A stretch of DNA of 64,000 bases, from contig NZ_CP035311.1 in assembly GCF_004114795.1 (NCBI RefSeq), positions 2,976,001 through 3,040,000 of the forward strand, written 5' to 3'. The notes below the pieces were generated by a model, which was not told the DNA's origin, did no database searches, and worked only from the letters and a program-made list of their open reading frames with translations. Numbering within the stretch: position 1 is the stretch's first letter; each line of letters opens with the position of its first letter. Origin of the DNA: Janthinobacterium sp. 17J80-10 (GTDB taxonomy: Bacteria > Pseudomonadota > Gammaproteobacteria > Burkholderiales > Burkholderiaceae_D). The position numbers were made by a program, and so were the translations under genes. This document shows positions 8,792-18,279 of this stretch, piece after piece.

Positions 8792-9628
8792 TCAGAGATT
8801 CCAATCGTGCCAGACCGGTGTGACGGAGCGCGGCAACGGCGGCAAGGCGCCCAGTTCGATATGGGATTCCGCCGGGCCGTGGAAGTCGGAGCCGCGCGAG
8901 GCCAGAAAGCCATAGGCGCCGGCTACTTTTGCATAGACATCGTACTGGTCAACGGTATGGCTGCCGGTAACGACTTCAATGCCGGCACCGCCCGCTTCCT
9001 TGAATTCCATCAGAAAGGCATGCAGCTGCAGTTCGCTGAATTTGTAGCGGCCGGGGTGGGCCACGATGGCAATGCCGCCAGCGCCGCGGATCCAGCGCAC
9101 GGCATCCTGCAGTTTTGCCCAGCGGTGCGGCACATAGCCAGGCTTGCCTTCAATGAGGTAATTGCGGAAAACATCTTTCACATCGGCACAGATACCGATT
9201 TCAACCAGGTAGCGGGCAAAGTGGGTACGGGAAATCAGGTCCGGATTGCCGACGAATTTGAGCGCGCCATCGAAGGCATGGGGAATGCCCGCGCCCGCCA
9301 GTTGCGCGCCCATTTCAAGCGCGCGTTCGGCGCGCCCGCCACGGGTTGTTGCCAGGCCATGTGCCAGGTCCGGGTTTTTTTCATCGATTTTCAAGCCGAC
9401 GATGTGCACCGTTTCACCCGCCCAGGTAACGGAGATTTCCACCCCGGGGACGAAGTGCAGGCCAAGCGCCGTCGCGGCATCCCTGGCTTCGGCAATGCCA
9501 TCGAGTTCATCATGGTCGGTGAGGGCCCAGACGTCGACCCCTTGCGCTTTCGCGCGCGCCGCCACCGCCGCCGGCGCGAGCGTGCCGTCGGATACGTTGG
9601 AGTGGCAATGGAGATCGATATTCAGCAT
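8792..9628 (-). CDS. PHP-domain phosphoesterase (RNase AM / YciV-like)
   Basis: The 278-residue protein starts MLNIDLHCHSNVSDGTL, with the first metal-binding motif HCHSNVSDG, followed by VWALTDHDELDG. Later metal ligands are in GVEISVTWAG, IAIVAHPGRYK and GSDFHGP. These are the four PHP motifs. The closest characterised relatives are E. coli YciV (RNase AM, 5'-3' exonuclease) and a Chromobacterium 3',5'-nucleotide bisphosphate phosphatase. It is monocistronic here or precedes htpX by about 110 bases. Confidence 0.85.
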   Translation of the reverse strand: MLNIDLHCHSNVSDGTLAPAAVAARAKAQGVDVWALTDHDELDGIAEARDAATALGLHFVPGVEISVTWAGETVHIVGLKIDEKNPDLAHGLATTRGGRAERALEMGAQLAGAGIPHAFDGALKFVGNPDLISRTHFARYLVEIGICADVKDVFRNYLIEGKPGYVPHRWAKLQDAVRWIRGAGGIAIVAHPGRYKFSELQLHAFLMEFKEAGGAGIEVVTGSHTVDQYDVYAKVAGAYGFLASRGSDFHGPAESHIELGALPPLPRSVTPVWHDWNL

Positions 9629-9706
9629 GAATTTACCGCAAAAATCCTTAATCCCTTATTGTACGCGGCTTGGGATAGGCATGCTGATTGCCCTATTGCC
9701 AAAAAA

Positions 9707-10594
9707 TCAGGCTTGCGCCAAAAACGCTTCGATGCGTTCAGCCAGCAATTCCGGCTGGTCATGGTGCAGCATGTGGCCCGCACCGGGAATCGACTCGGTG
9801 GCGACGTTGGCAATCGTGGCGATACGGCGGTCGATTTCCGCGCGCGCCTTCGCCAGGTCCTTCGTGCCAAACCAGCGCCAGACATCCGTTTCCGCCGCTT
9901 CCACCCACAACACGGGGGCGGTGATGGCTTGCCAGCAGGCCAGCGCTTCCTCGACGTGATACAGCACCGGGCTGATCATCTTGTGCGCCGGGTCCCCCAG
10001 GATTTCCCAGCGCCCCTCGGCATTCGGTGCAGCCCAGTGCTGGGCGAGGAATGCGGCGCGTTCGTCGGAGAGGCGCGGATTGGTTTTTTGCAGGCGACCC
10101 ATGACTTGTTCCGGCGATGCATAGGAACGCATGTCCGGCGGCTGGCGCAAGCCATCGAGCCATTGGGCATAGCGCCCCGGCGCCTGCTGCGGGCGGGTCG
10201 GCGGCATGCCGAAGCCTTCCAGATTGACCAGGCGGGCAATCCGCTGCGGCCGCACACCGGCATACATGCAGGCGACATTGCCACCCATGCTGTGGCCGAT
10301 CAGGTTGATCTGTTGGTTGGGCGCGTAATGATCGAGGATGGCATCGAGATCGCCGAGGTAGTCGGCAAACCAGTAGCTGTCGGAGCCGGAACGCGCTGAC
10401 AGGCCGTAGCCGCGCCAGTCCGGCGCGATCACGTGCCAGTCGCGCTGCAGGCAATCGACCACGAACTGGAACGACGCCGAGACATCCATCCAGCCATGCA
10501 GCATGAAGAGCATGGGCGCATCCTCCCTGCCCCAGTGGCGGAGGTGATAGCGCAAGCCGCGCACGGGGAGATATTCTGAACGGGAGGATTTCAT
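9707..10594 (-). CDS. Alpha/beta-fold hydrolase
   Basis: The 295-residue protein has the canonical fold: an oxyanion motif HGWMD at residues 33-37, a nucleophile elbow GHSMGG with Ser102, and a C-terminal histidine in PGAGHMLHHDQPELLAERI. The acid is probably in the VLWVEAAETDV strand. The substrate is unknown; it resembles the broad esterase/epoxide hydrolase-like group. A perfect inverted repeat overlapping a TATAAT box lies just upstream. Confidence 0.85.
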   Translation of the reverse strand: MKSSRSEYLPVRGLRYHLRHWGREDAPMLFMLHGWMDVSASFQFVVDCLQRDWHVIAPDWRGYGLSARSGSDSYWFADYLGDLDAILDHYAPNQQINLIGHSMGGNVACMYAGVRPQRIARLVNLEGFGMPPTRPQQAPGRYAQWLDGLRQPPDMRSYASPEQVMGRLQKTNPRLSDERAAFLAQHWAAPNAEGRWEILGDPAHKMISPVLYHVEEALACWQAITAPVLWVEAAETDVWRWFGTKDLAKARAEIDRRIATIANVATESIPGAGHMLHHDQPELLAERIEAFLAQA

Positions 10595-10615
10595 GTCAGC
10601 CTTAATAGAACGATC

Positions 10616-10630
10616 GTACTATTATAGTAC
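10616..10630 (-). promoter_or_regulatory. Perfect 15-bp palindrome over a -10 box
   Basis: GTACTAT-T-ATAGTAC is a perfect inverted repeat about 22 bases upstream of the alpha/beta hydrolase ATG (10594). Read on the reverse strand it contains TATAAT, so it could be the hydrolase promoter with an operator on top of the -10 element. No clear -35 box was found. The assignment is inference. Confidence 0.45.
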
Positions 10631-10637
10631 AGGAAGT

Positions 10638-11669
10638 TCACCGCAGGAATCGCGCCAGGCTAAAGGAGGAACGGGTGCCGATATGGCGGAAATTCTCGTC
10701 GAGCCAGCGGCTGGTCTGCTGGCGCCCTTCGCTGCGCAGCGCCTGCAGGAACGGCGCCTGGGTGTTCAGGCGGCTGAGCGTGCTCAATTGCCCCATGAGT
10801 TCGCGCGAGGCGATGGAATGGATATGCAGCTGTCTCAGGCGGCGCTCGAACTTGCCGAAAGCGACCAGGCTGCGCCGGGCTTCGCGCTGGGCCAGCGCAA
10901 TGGCCTGCAATTCGGTGGAGAGCGCCGCATTGAAACCGATCTCGGTCAGGCGGGTGTGGATTTCATTGACCGACAGCGGCACGCCCGCATGCGTGGCCGA
11001 ATGCAGCAGCACCACCATCATGTCGCGCGCTTCGCACTGGTGCAGCAAGGGAAACAGCGGCGGATTGGCGGTGAAGCCGCCGTCCCAGTAGGCTTCGCCA
11101 TTGATTTCCACCGCATGGTGCAGCGATGGCAGGCAAGCCGACGCCAGCAGCATTTCCAGCGTCAGCTGGCGGGTGCGGAACAGCTTGAGCGTGCCGCTGC
11201 CGACGTGGGTAGCGGCAATGAAGAGCTTCAGGGGACATTCGGCGCGTAGGCGCTCGAAATCGATTTGCGCCACCAGCATGTCGCGCAAGGGGTTGATGTC
11301 GAAAGGATTCCACTGGTAGGGCGAAAAGAAGCGCGTCAGCGACAGCAGCGCATTGACGCCCGGCGCGGGATGGGCATGGGCGATCAGGTTGTCGGCGGTG
11401 TATTCGTCTTCCGCATGCAGGCTGAAAGGTTTTTTGACGGCGACACTTTCCCAGAAATCCTGCAATGCCTGGCGCGCGCCGTCGCGCCCGCCAATGGTCC
11501 AGCCATGCGCCAGCGCCACGGCATTCATGGCGCCGGCGCTGGCGCCGCTGATGCCTTCGATCTCGATGCGCTCGTCTTCCAGCAGACGCTCCAACACCCC
11601 CCAGGTAAAGGCGCCGTGGGAACCGCCGCCCTGCAATGCCAGCGTCAGCTTTTTCTTTTGCATCTGCAT
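10638..11669 (-). CDS. Patatin-like phospholipase family protein
   Basis: The 343-residue protein has the patatin motifs: the glycine-rich oxyanion loop in LALQGGGSHGAFTWG (residues 10-24), the nucleophile elbow GASAG with Ser44, and the catalytic Asp in the DGG motif of YWDGGFTANPPL. The family hydrolyses acyl esters of membrane lipids; bacterial short forms similar to RssA/YchK type proteins are cytoplasmic. No signal peptide is visible. Starts at Met1 or Met3 are equally possible. Confidence 0.88.
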   Translation of the reverse strand: MQMQKKKLTLALQGGGSHGAFTWGVLERLLEDERIEIEGISGASAGAMNAVALAHGWTIGGRDGARQALQDFWESVAVKKPFSLHAEDEYTADNLIAHAHPAPGVNALLSLTRFFSPYQWNPFDINPLRDMLVAQIDFERLRAECPLKLFIAATHVGSGTLKLFRTRQLTLEMLLASACLPSLHHAVEINGEAYWDGGFTANPPLFPLLHQCEARDMMVVLLHSATHAGVPLSVNEIHTRLTEIGFNAALSTELQAIALAQREARRSLVAFGKFERRLRQLHIHSIASRELMGQLSTLSRLNTQAPFLQALRSEGRQQTSRWLDENFRHIGTRSSFSLARFLR

Positions 11670-11777
11670 TCCTTTCCAGAGTTACACAAACCGGCGAGGA
11701 AAGTCTCTTCCCGCTTGCCACCATGCTACAGAAGGGAAAAGCAACTGCGTTTAAGTGTATCAACTTTCAAAAGGGAA

Positions 11778-12989
11778 CTAATTTTTATGCAAGCTTCTTT
11801 GCCGGGAAGCGAGCACTGCGCCGGCAAATAATGCCAGGGCGGAAAAAACCAGGCCCTGTTCCAGCCCGCCGCTGCGGTCGGCAATCCAGCCGGCAACACT
11901 TGGCCCGACGATCTGTCCAAAGGCAAATACTGTCGTAAAGGCGCTGATGCCTGCCGACCAGGATTGCGGCGGCAGGTTGTGCCGCACCAGCGCCGTCGTC
12001 GAAGCCACCACCGACAGGAACACTGCGCCAAATAGCAGGCCTGACATAAATACCAGCGGTACTGCCGAAGTCAGCGCCGGCAGGATGGTGGCAACGCCCA
12101 CCAACGCATTGAGGATCGCCAGCGACTGGCCGCCCTTGAAGCGGTCCAGCATGCCGGCCCAGATGCGCGAGGACGCCACCACTGCCAGTCCGAGCAGCAA
12201 ATAGAACACGGTGATCAGCGACGCCGCCATGCCTTGCTGGCGCAGCAAGGCGATCACGAAGGTCATGTAGCCGATATAGCCGACACCGAACATGAAGTAG
12301 CCGGCCAGGCCAAAGCCGAAGGCGCGCAACTGGAATGGGCGATGCTCGCCTGACTGCTGCTGTGCCTCGGGAATGGCGCGCACGGGCGGCGCCATGAGCG
12401 CGGTGGCCAGCAGGCAAAGCGCGCCCAGCAAAAGCCAGGGCCATTGCCAGCCATGCGGCACGCCCTGCGCCGCAGCTCCGGCCAGGCTGGCCGGCACCAG
12501 CAAGGCGGATGCCGCGATGCCGAAGCCGGTGCCGCCGTAGTAAAGGCCGAGCAGCAATCCGGAACGTCCCGGGTGCAGCGCGCCCAGGCGCGCTGCCAGG
12601 ATGCCGCCGGCGATGAAGATGAAGGCGCTGGAAATTCCCGCGAGGATACGCTGCGACAGCAGTACGCTGGTTGCCGTCACTAGGCCGGAGACCAGCATGA
12701 ACAAGCCGGTCAGGATGGCGCCGGCGAGCAGCAGGCGCTGCGGCGACACCCGGCGCATGAGCCAGGGGGTGGCGAGCGCCCCGAGCATGTAGCCGAAGGC
12801 ATTGGCGGTATTCATGGCGCCGGCCAGAAAATAGGACCAGCCAAGATCGGCGCGCATCGGCGGCAGCAGCAAGCCATAGGAAAAGCGCGATATGCCCAGC
12901 GCGATGGCAGCGCCCAGCGACAGCGCCAGCGCGGTCAGCAAGGGGCAACGCTGCGGCCAGTCGTCAAAGCCCATGCGCGCCGGCCTCAT
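11778..12989 (-). CDS. MFS transporter, YbfB/YjiJ family
   Basis: The 403-residue protein has about 12 hydrophobic segments. The N-terminal half contains ALGISRFSYGLLLPPMRADLGWSY, a hallmark of the YbfB/YjiJ group, and the FGYMLGALATPWLMRRV loop corresponding to the conserved MFS loop 2-3. Substrates are unknown. Its start codon overlaps the last 4 bases of the DUF455 gene, so the two are translationally coupled. Confidence 0.85.
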   Translation of the reverse strand: MRPARMGFDDWPQRCPLLTALALSLGAAIALGISRFSYGLLLPPMRADLGWSYFLAGAMNTANAFGYMLGALATPWLMRRVSPQRLLLAGAILTGLFMLVSGLVTATSVLLSQRILAGISSAFIFIAGGILAARLGALHPGRSGLLLGLYYGGTGFGIAASALLVPASLAGAAAQGVPHGWQWPWLLLGALCLLATALMAPPVRAIPEAQQQSGEHRPFQLRAFGFGLAGYFMFGVGYIGYMTFVIALLRQQGMAASLITVFYLLLGLAVVASSRIWAGMLDRFKGGQSLAILNALVGVATILPALTSAVPLVFMSGLLFGAVFLSVVASTTALVRHNLPPQSWSAGISAFTTVFAFGQIVGPSVAGWIADRSGGLEQGLVFSALALFAGAVLASRQRSLHKN

Positions 12990-13867
12990 GAGGACAACCG
13001 CGCCAGTTCGGCTTCGGTGAATCCGGCCTGGCGACGCGCCTCGAGGTTGAAGGGACCACGCAAAGGCGGCGCCTTGTGGGCCGCGGCCAGTGGCGCGTAG
13101 GCAGCCAGCGGATCAAGGCCGCGCTGGCCGCACAGCCAGCCATACCAGCGGTTGCCGATGGCGACATGGCCGATCTCGTCGCGCAGGATGATGTCGAGAA
13201 TTTCCGCGGCGGCATGGTCGCCGGCCTGCGCCAGCTTGGCGCGTACCGCCGGCGTCGCATCCAGGCCGCGCGCTTCCAGCGTGCGCGGCACCAGCGCCAT
13301 GCGCGCCAGGAGATCGCCCTCGGTCTTTTGCGCCATTTCCCACAGGCTGTTATGTGCGGGGAAGTCGCCATAGGCAAACCCGAGCGTTTGCAGGTGAGCC
13401 GACAACAGGGAAAAATGCAGCGCTTCCTCGGCGGCCACCTGCAGCCAGTCGGCATAATAGTCGGACGGCATGCCGGCATAGCGCCAGAGCGCATCCAGCG
13501 CCAGGTTGATCGCATTGAATTCGATGTGCGCCAGGGCATGCACCAGGGCCGCACGCCCTTCGACGGTCGTCATCGCGCGGTGCTTCACCTCGCGCGGCGC
13601 CACCAGCAGCGGCAGATCGGGCCGGCCCGGGATGGCATGCCTGGCGACGAGTTGCGCATCCGTTGCCAGCGCCATGGCGCCGTTCTGCCAGGCTTGCCGC
13701 AACGCCTGCACCCCGGCGGCCTTTTGCCCCGGCAGCGGCACGCCCAGCCAGTGCAAGGCAGCCGCGCGCAATTCGTGCGGAACTTCGTGCGGCTGCGCCG
13801 GCACTTGCGGCAATACAGGTGCCTGCGTTAAACATTCGTCAATATCGGCGGGATTCGGTGCAGTCAT
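12986..13867 (-). CDS. DUF455 ferritin-like protein
   Basis: The 293-residue protein belongs to DUF455, a ferritin-like four-helix family with conserved Glu and His residues that probably bind a di-metal centre. Candidate ligand helices are ALVHALAHIEFNAINLALDA (containing H-x-E), AAEEALHFSLLSAHL and IILRDEIGHVAIGNRWY; the E-x-x-H pairs are intact. The function is not established. It is coupled to the MFS gene by a 4-base ATGA overlap and diverges from the gamma carbonic anhydrase gene, with 54 bases between starts. Confidence 0.82.
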   Translation of the reverse strand: MTAPNPADIDECLTQAPVLPQVPAQPHEVPHELRAAALHWLGVPLPGQKAAGVQALRQAWQNGAMALATDAQLVARHAIPGRPDLPLLVAPREVKHRAMTTVEGRAALVHALAHIEFNAINLALDALWRYAGMPSDYYADWLQVAAEEALHFSLLSAHLQTLGFAYGDFPAHNSLWEMAQKTEGDLLARMALVPRTLEARGLDATPAVRAKLAQAGDHAAAEILDIILRDEIGHVAIGNRWYGWLCGQRGLDPLAAYAPLAAAHKAPPLRGPFNLEARRQAGFTEAELARLSS

Positions 13868-13921
13868 GCGAGGGGCGGTAAAATGGCGGTTGTCATCAAC
13901 CCAACCATTCTACGGAAATCC

Positions 13922-14446
13922 ATGGCCATCTACCAATTGGGCGAGCACATCCCGCAGATCGATCCTTCAGCCTACGTCACCGACTCCGCCAACATCATCG
14001 GCAAGGCCAGGATCGAAGCCAATGCCAGCATCTGGTTCGAGGTCACCATCCGCGGCGACAATGAATTGATCGTGGTCGGTGAAAACAGCAATGTCCAGGA
14101 ATGCTGCGTGCTGCATACCGATCCCGGCCAGCCCCTCACCATTGGCAAGAACGTCACGGTCGGCCACCAGGCCATGCTGCACGGCTGCAGCATCGGCGAC
14201 GGCAGCCTGGTCGGCATCCAGGCCGTGATCCTGAATGGCGCGAAGATCGGCAAGAATTGCCTGGTCGGCGCCGGCGCCCTCGTCACCGAGGGCAAGGAAT
14301 TCCCCGACAATAGCCTCATCATCGGCTCGCCCGCCAAGGCCGTGCGCACCCTGTCCGAGGAAGACATCGCGCGCATGCACGGCAATACCCGCAACTATGT
14401 CGAGCGCGCTCGCCATTTCAAGAACAACCTCAAGCGCATCGGCTGA
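13922..14446 (+). CDS. Gamma carbonic anhydrase family protein (left-handed beta helix)
   Basis: The 174-residue protein starts MAIYQLGEHIPQIDPSAYV and is a hexapeptide-repeat protein. The zinc ligands of the family are visible as CVLHTDPG (first His) and GHQAMLHGC (two His five residues apart). It is closest to the YrdA/CaiE-like group, for which carbonic anhydrase activity is often low or unproven. An in-frame ATG at 13883 would add 13 residues without family similarity; the ATG at 13922 is preferred because the protein then begins where the family begins. Confidence 0.88.
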   Translation: MAIYQLGEHIPQIDPSAYVTDSANIIGKARIEANASIWFEVTIRGDNELIVVGENSNVQECCVLHTDPGQPLTIGKNVTVGHQAMLHGCSIGDGSLVGIQAVILNGAKIGKNCLVGAGALVTEGKEFPDNSLIIGSPAKAVRTLSEEDIARMHGNTRNYVERARHFKNNLKRIG

Positions 14447-14472
14447 GCCGGCCGCATCAAAAGACACCCCGT

Positions 14473-15396
14473 ATGGACAAGCTGCAAAAATTCATCTTTG
14501 AACAAGCCGCAGTGCGCGGCGAACTGGTCGAGCTCTCCGAGACCTGGCGCCACGTGCAATCGCACCGCACCTACCCGGACGCGGTACGCAACGTGCTGGG
14601 CGAGCTGATGGCGGCCGCCGCGCTGCTGTCGGCCAACCTGAAATTCAATGGCTCGCTCATCATGCAAATCCACGGCGACGGCCCGCTGCGCCTGCTGGTG
14701 GTCGAATGCGACGCCGAGCTGAAGATGCGCGCCACCGCCAAGCTGGCGCCGGACGCGGTCATTGAAGACGGCGCAACCCTGCCGCAGCTGGTGAATGCGC
14801 ACGGCAATGGCCGCTTCGCCATCACGCTCGACCCGAAGGACAAGCTGCCGGGCCAGCAACCGTACCAGGGCATCGTGCCGCTGGACGGCGACACGGTTTC
14901 CACCGTCATCGAACATTACATGCTGCGCTCCGAGCAGCTTGACACCAAGTTGTGGCTGGCCGCCGACGGCACCGTGGTACGCGGCATGCTGCTGCAAAAG
15001 CTGCCGGTGGAAGGCGGCGCCGAAATTTCCGAGGATGCGGCGCTGGAAACCTGGAACCGCACGGTGGCGCTGGGCTCGACCCTGGGCAACGAGGAATTGC
15101 TGCATACCGATGCCGGCACGCTGATGCGCCGCCTGTTCTGGGAAGAGACGATCCGCGTGTTCGACCCGCAGGAGCCGCAATTTTATTGCAGCTGCAGCCG
15201 CGACAAGGTCGGTAACATGCTGAAGATGCTGGGACGGGAAGAAGTCGATGCCGCCGTGGCAGACCTGGGCAAGCTGACCATCGATTGCGATTTCTGCGGC
15301 CAGCACTACGAATTCGACAGTGTCGACTGCGCCCAGTTGTTTATCGCCGATACCAATGCCGATGCGGCGCAGCCGCCAAGCCCGACGCGGCACTAG
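14473..15396 (+). CDS. hslO: Redox-regulated chaperone Hsp33
   Basis: Hsp33 is a cytoplasmic holdase switched on by oxidation. The 307-residue protein has the four zinc-binding cysteines of the redox switch, as CSC at 239-241 and CDFC at 272-275. The N-terminal domain shows LGELMAAAALLSANLKF and GSLIMQIHGDGPLRLLVVE, conserved substrate-binding surface segments. The gene follows the carbonic anhydrase gene by 26 bases in the same direction and may share its transcript. Confidence 0.95.
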   Translation: MDKLQKFIFEQAAVRGELVELSETWRHVQSHRTYPDAVRNVLGELMAAAALLSANLKFNGSLIMQIHGDGPLRLLVVECDAELKMRATAKLAPDAVIEDGATLPQLVNAHGNGRFAITLDPKDKLPGQQPYQGIVPLDGDTVSTVIEHYMLRSEQLDTKLWLAADGTVVRGMLLQKLPVEGGAEISEDAALETWNRTVALGSTLGNEELLHTDAGTLMRRLFWEETIRVFDPQEPQFYCSCSRDKVGNMLKMLGREEVDAAVADLGKLTIDCDFCGQHYEFDSVDCAQLFIADTNADAAQPPSPTRH

Positions 15397-15426
15397 GCAG
15401 CAACGAGGCAGTTTCGCGCGGGGCGC

Positions 15427-17649
15427 TCAGGCCGCTGACTTTGCCGCAATGTCCGGGTCGTTGGCACCGCTGGCAAAGACCTGGTCGAGCGCGCGGTCGA
15501 CCAGGCGGTCGAGCGAAACCGTCTGGACAGTGCCTTCGCGCAGGCGCTGCGCCAGCACCATATCGGTCAGCTGGAAAGTCTGTTCTTTCCTGTGCGTGGT
15601 AAAGATGAACAGGCTCTTCATCGGGCTGCACCATGACAGCTTGGCTTTCATGGAACCGCCATGCGCATCGCTGAACTGCAGCCAGACGCCACGCTCGAGT
15701 TTCTTCACCTGCTCGTCGAAATCATCCGGCTGCGGTTCCGGCGCTGCGCTGGCCTGTTTTTCCAGGCGGCGCTCGGCGGCCTGTTTGGCCACTTCCATTG
15801 CCAGTTCCAGCTGGCGCTCCGGTGTCAGCGGCAGGGGTGCGCGCACGATCGAGGCATGCGTTTCGGCCAGATCGGCAAAGAAACGCATGCGGTCAGATTC
15901 TTCCCATTTGACGACGGTGAGCCACTTGTTCAGGCGTCCCAGGATGGAAGGCAGCTTGGCCAGCAAGTCCTTGCGCTCGGCCCTGGTGATCTTGGGCTTG
16001 ACGCTCCAGATCAGGTCATCCATCGTGCCGACGGCGCTTTGCACTGCAGTCGGTTTTTCATCCTGCAGCGTGTAAGCCACGGTCAGCACGGAGACCCATT
16101 TTTCTTCCAGGAAGGTCTCGACAAACGCCACCACTTCGCCGGTGCCGACCCGCATGGCCACTTCGTTTCTGGCGACCTTGGTGGCCTGACCGATCTTTTC
16201 CTTCTGCAGGGCCTTGCTGATCGGCGCCTGCAGCTTTTCAGTGGCGGCCTGTTCTTCTTTCTGAATGAAGCTTTGCAGATCGGCCAGCACATCGGAAAAC
16301 ACCGACATCTGCTTGTCGAAATCCTCTTGCACCCGCTCGACGACGCGCTTCATGGTCTGGTAAAGGGGCGCTTGCTGGCCGCTGTCCTTGTCCCACTCCA
16401 TGCTCGACTGCGCCAGCGTTTCCACCAGACGCCGTGCCGGATGCTCCTGCTTGAAAAAGAAATCCTTGTCGATCAGCGCAGCCTTCAGCACCGGCACCTG
16501 GAGGAAGCCGATCAGCGACTTCATCTCGCCGGCGATATTCTTGTCGTGGAAGACCATGTCGAAGACGCTGGTCAGCAGGTCAATGGTATTTTCATCGACC
16601 TGGCTCAGGGCGCCGGCAGGCGCGTCGCGCTTGATATCCGCCAGCACTGCGGTACTGGCATGGTCGCGGCTGGCAAGACCGGCCAATTGCCCGTCCAGCA
16701 CGGTCTTTTGCATTCCGGCCAAAAATCCCATCAGCTGGTTGCTGACGGCACTCACCTGCAGCAACTGGCTTTGCAGGTTGCCCGCCACACCCTCGCTGCC
16801 AGCTGCCGTGCCAGGCATTACACCAGCACCTGCCGGGCTGCCCTCCCCGGTCAGCATGCGCCGCAGGCCGTCGGCGATCTGCGCCTCGCGCTTTTGCTCG
16901 GCGGCGTAATTGGTCGATTTGCGAATGCGGTAGGAGTCGCTGGCCGCTGGCAGGATGCCGTGCCCGATCATGGCGTCATTGACGGCCTGCAGGATCGGCG
17001 CCATATCAAGGAACACCTCCGGTTGCAATCGCGGCAGGAATAGCGGATGCGAAGCGGTATCCGGATCAAAGTCCGCCCAGGCCGCATTCAACGCCTCCAT
17101 GACCACTTCGGGGCGGAAGGGGTTTTGCGCAAGTTGCAAATCATCGCGCCCGAGCAGTCTGGCGATGCGCAAATTCAGGGCGTCGAACAACTCCGCGTGC
17201 CGCGCCACAACTGGGCGCGCAAGATGGCCGAGCCGGACCTTGTTGTCCATTTCCTCATAGGACACCAGTTCCAGCGCGATACTCGGCCTGGCGGCAGGCA
17301 CATCCGCGGGATTTTGCCGGGATTGTGACCCGGCCTGCTGCATCAGATGCTGCATTTCCTTGCGCAGCGACGCGGCGATCCTGGCCGAGGCCAGATGATA
17401 ATAAGCGTAGGGATTTTTTTTGAGCAGGCAGGCACCGGCAATGCCGAGACTGGCCTGTTGCGGCTCCGCGCCCTGTTCGGACAATGCCATCAGCGCATCC
17501 GCCAGCCGCACGCCAAACGCATCGAGCTGGGCATTGGCGGCGCCGCTGGCGACCTGCACCAGGCTGGCGAGGACGTCCGCCGGCGCCGGCGATCCCGGCG
17601 AAACCGGGTTGTGCGGCTTGCGCCTGTCTTCTATGTGATTGGAAACCAT
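15427..17649 (-). CDS. DUF1631 domain protein of unknown function
   Basis: The 740-residue protein resembles DUF1631, a long, mainly helical family restricted largely to beta- and gamma-proteobacteria. The N-terminal half contains RLADALMALSEQG and MLQQAGSQSRQNP-like low-complexity segments; the middle has long charged helices (about 430-520) and the C-terminus has FDEQVKKLERGVWLQFSD and KLSWCSPMKSLFIFTTHRKEQ, a beta-rich end similar in pattern to a PilZ-like barrel. That last resemblance is a guess. No signal peptide or membrane segment is seen. It is convergent with hslO. Confidence 0.75.
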   Translation of the reverse strand: MVSNHIEDRRKPHNPVSPGSPAPADVLASLVQVASGAANAQLDAFGVRLADALMALSEQGAEPQQASLGIAGACLLKKNPYAYYHLASARIAASLRKEMQHLMQQAGSQSRQNPADVPAARPSIALELVSYEEMDNKVRLGHLARPVVARHAELFDALNLRIARLLGRDDLQLAQNPFRPEVVMEALNAAWADFDPDTASHPLFLPRLQPEVFLDMAPILQAVNDAMIGHGILPAASDSYRIRKSTNYAAEQKREAQIADGLRRMLTGEGSPAGAGVMPGTAAGSEGVAGNLQSQLLQVSAVSNQLMGFLAGMQKTVLDGQLAGLASRDHASTAVLADIKRDAPAGALSQVDENTIDLLTSVFDMVFHDKNIAGEMKSLIGFLQVPVLKAALIDKDFFFKQEHPARRLVETLAQSSMEWDKDSGQQAPLYQTMKRVVERVQEDFDKQMSVFSDVLADLQSFIQKEEQAATEKLQAPISKALQKEKIGQATKVARNEVAMRVGTGEVVAFVETFLEEKWVSVLTVAYTLQDEKPTAVQSAVGTMDDLIWSVKPKITRAERKDLLAKLPSILGRLNKWLTVVKWEESDRMRFFADLAETHASIVRAPLPLTPERQLELAMEVAKQAAERRLEKQASAAPEPQPDDFDEQVKKLERGVWLQFSDAHGGSMKAKLSWCSPMKSLFIFTTHRKEQTFQLTDMVLAQRLREGTVQTVSLDRLVDRALDQVFASGANDPDIAAKSAA

Positions 17650-17866
17650 GGCCTTGCCTCCCCAGGGAGACTCCCTGTCACCCAGCGTTCATGCAATCAT
17701 CAAGTAATTTGCCCATGTTCGTGCGCCGTGTTATCCGGCAACTCACTGTATTGTCCCAGAAAATTGCCCAGGAGCAATAGATATCCGACAATAAATGCAA
17801 AAAAATATTAAATATTGCCAAACAAATAATGAGTCAGGAGAATTCCTGGACGGCGCACCGACGTGG

Positions 17867-18199
17867 TCAGCGTTTAGAGGGTTTAACGGCAGTGGCAGCA
17901 GAAGCTTGATGGACCAGCGGCTTGTCGCTCGCTTCCAGCACCTGGACAAAGACTTCGTCGTTCTTGATCATGCCAAGCTCATAGCGTGCGCGTTCCTCGA
18001 CGGCGCCGGTACCGGTTTGCAGATCGCGCACTTCGGACTCGAGCTTGTCGTTGCGGGCCTTGAGCTGGTCATTTTTCTGGCGCGCCTCGGCAACCTGCTG
18101 GTCCAGGTCCCAAGCGCGCAACCAGCCGCCCTTACCCAGCCACAGTGGGTACTGGACCAGGACCAGCAAGAAGGCAAGGCAAATCGTGATCAGGCGCAT
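17867..18199 (-). CDS. ftsB: Cell division protein FtsB
   Basis: FtsB is a bitopic inner-membrane protein that forms the FtsQLB complex of the divisome. The 110-residue protein has one membrane helix (about 3-21, [19 protein letters not shown]), the conserved [10 protein letters not shown] segment, and then a coiled coil (about 28-70, [22 protein letters not shown]). The conserved C-terminal [20 protein letters not shown] follows. Its place directly after eno is standard for beta- and gamma-proteobacteria. Confidence 0.93.
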   Translation of the reverse strand: MRLITICLAFLLVLVQYPLWLGKGGWLRAWDLDQQVAEARQKNDQLKARNDKLESEVRDLQTGTGAVEERARYELGMIKNDEVFVQVLEASDKPLVHQASAATAVKPSKR

Positions 18200-18279
18200 T
18201 CCGGCACTATCGAATACAGGGGGAAGACATCAGGATAGACATGGTCGCATACCGGCAGGAATAGTCAACCATTGTGCAA

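Noticed and set aside
17750-17866. CAGGAGAATTCCTGG dyad upstream of ftsB's stop as a terminator
   Set aside because: No T-run follows the stem and the stem is short; it is just as likely to be chance.
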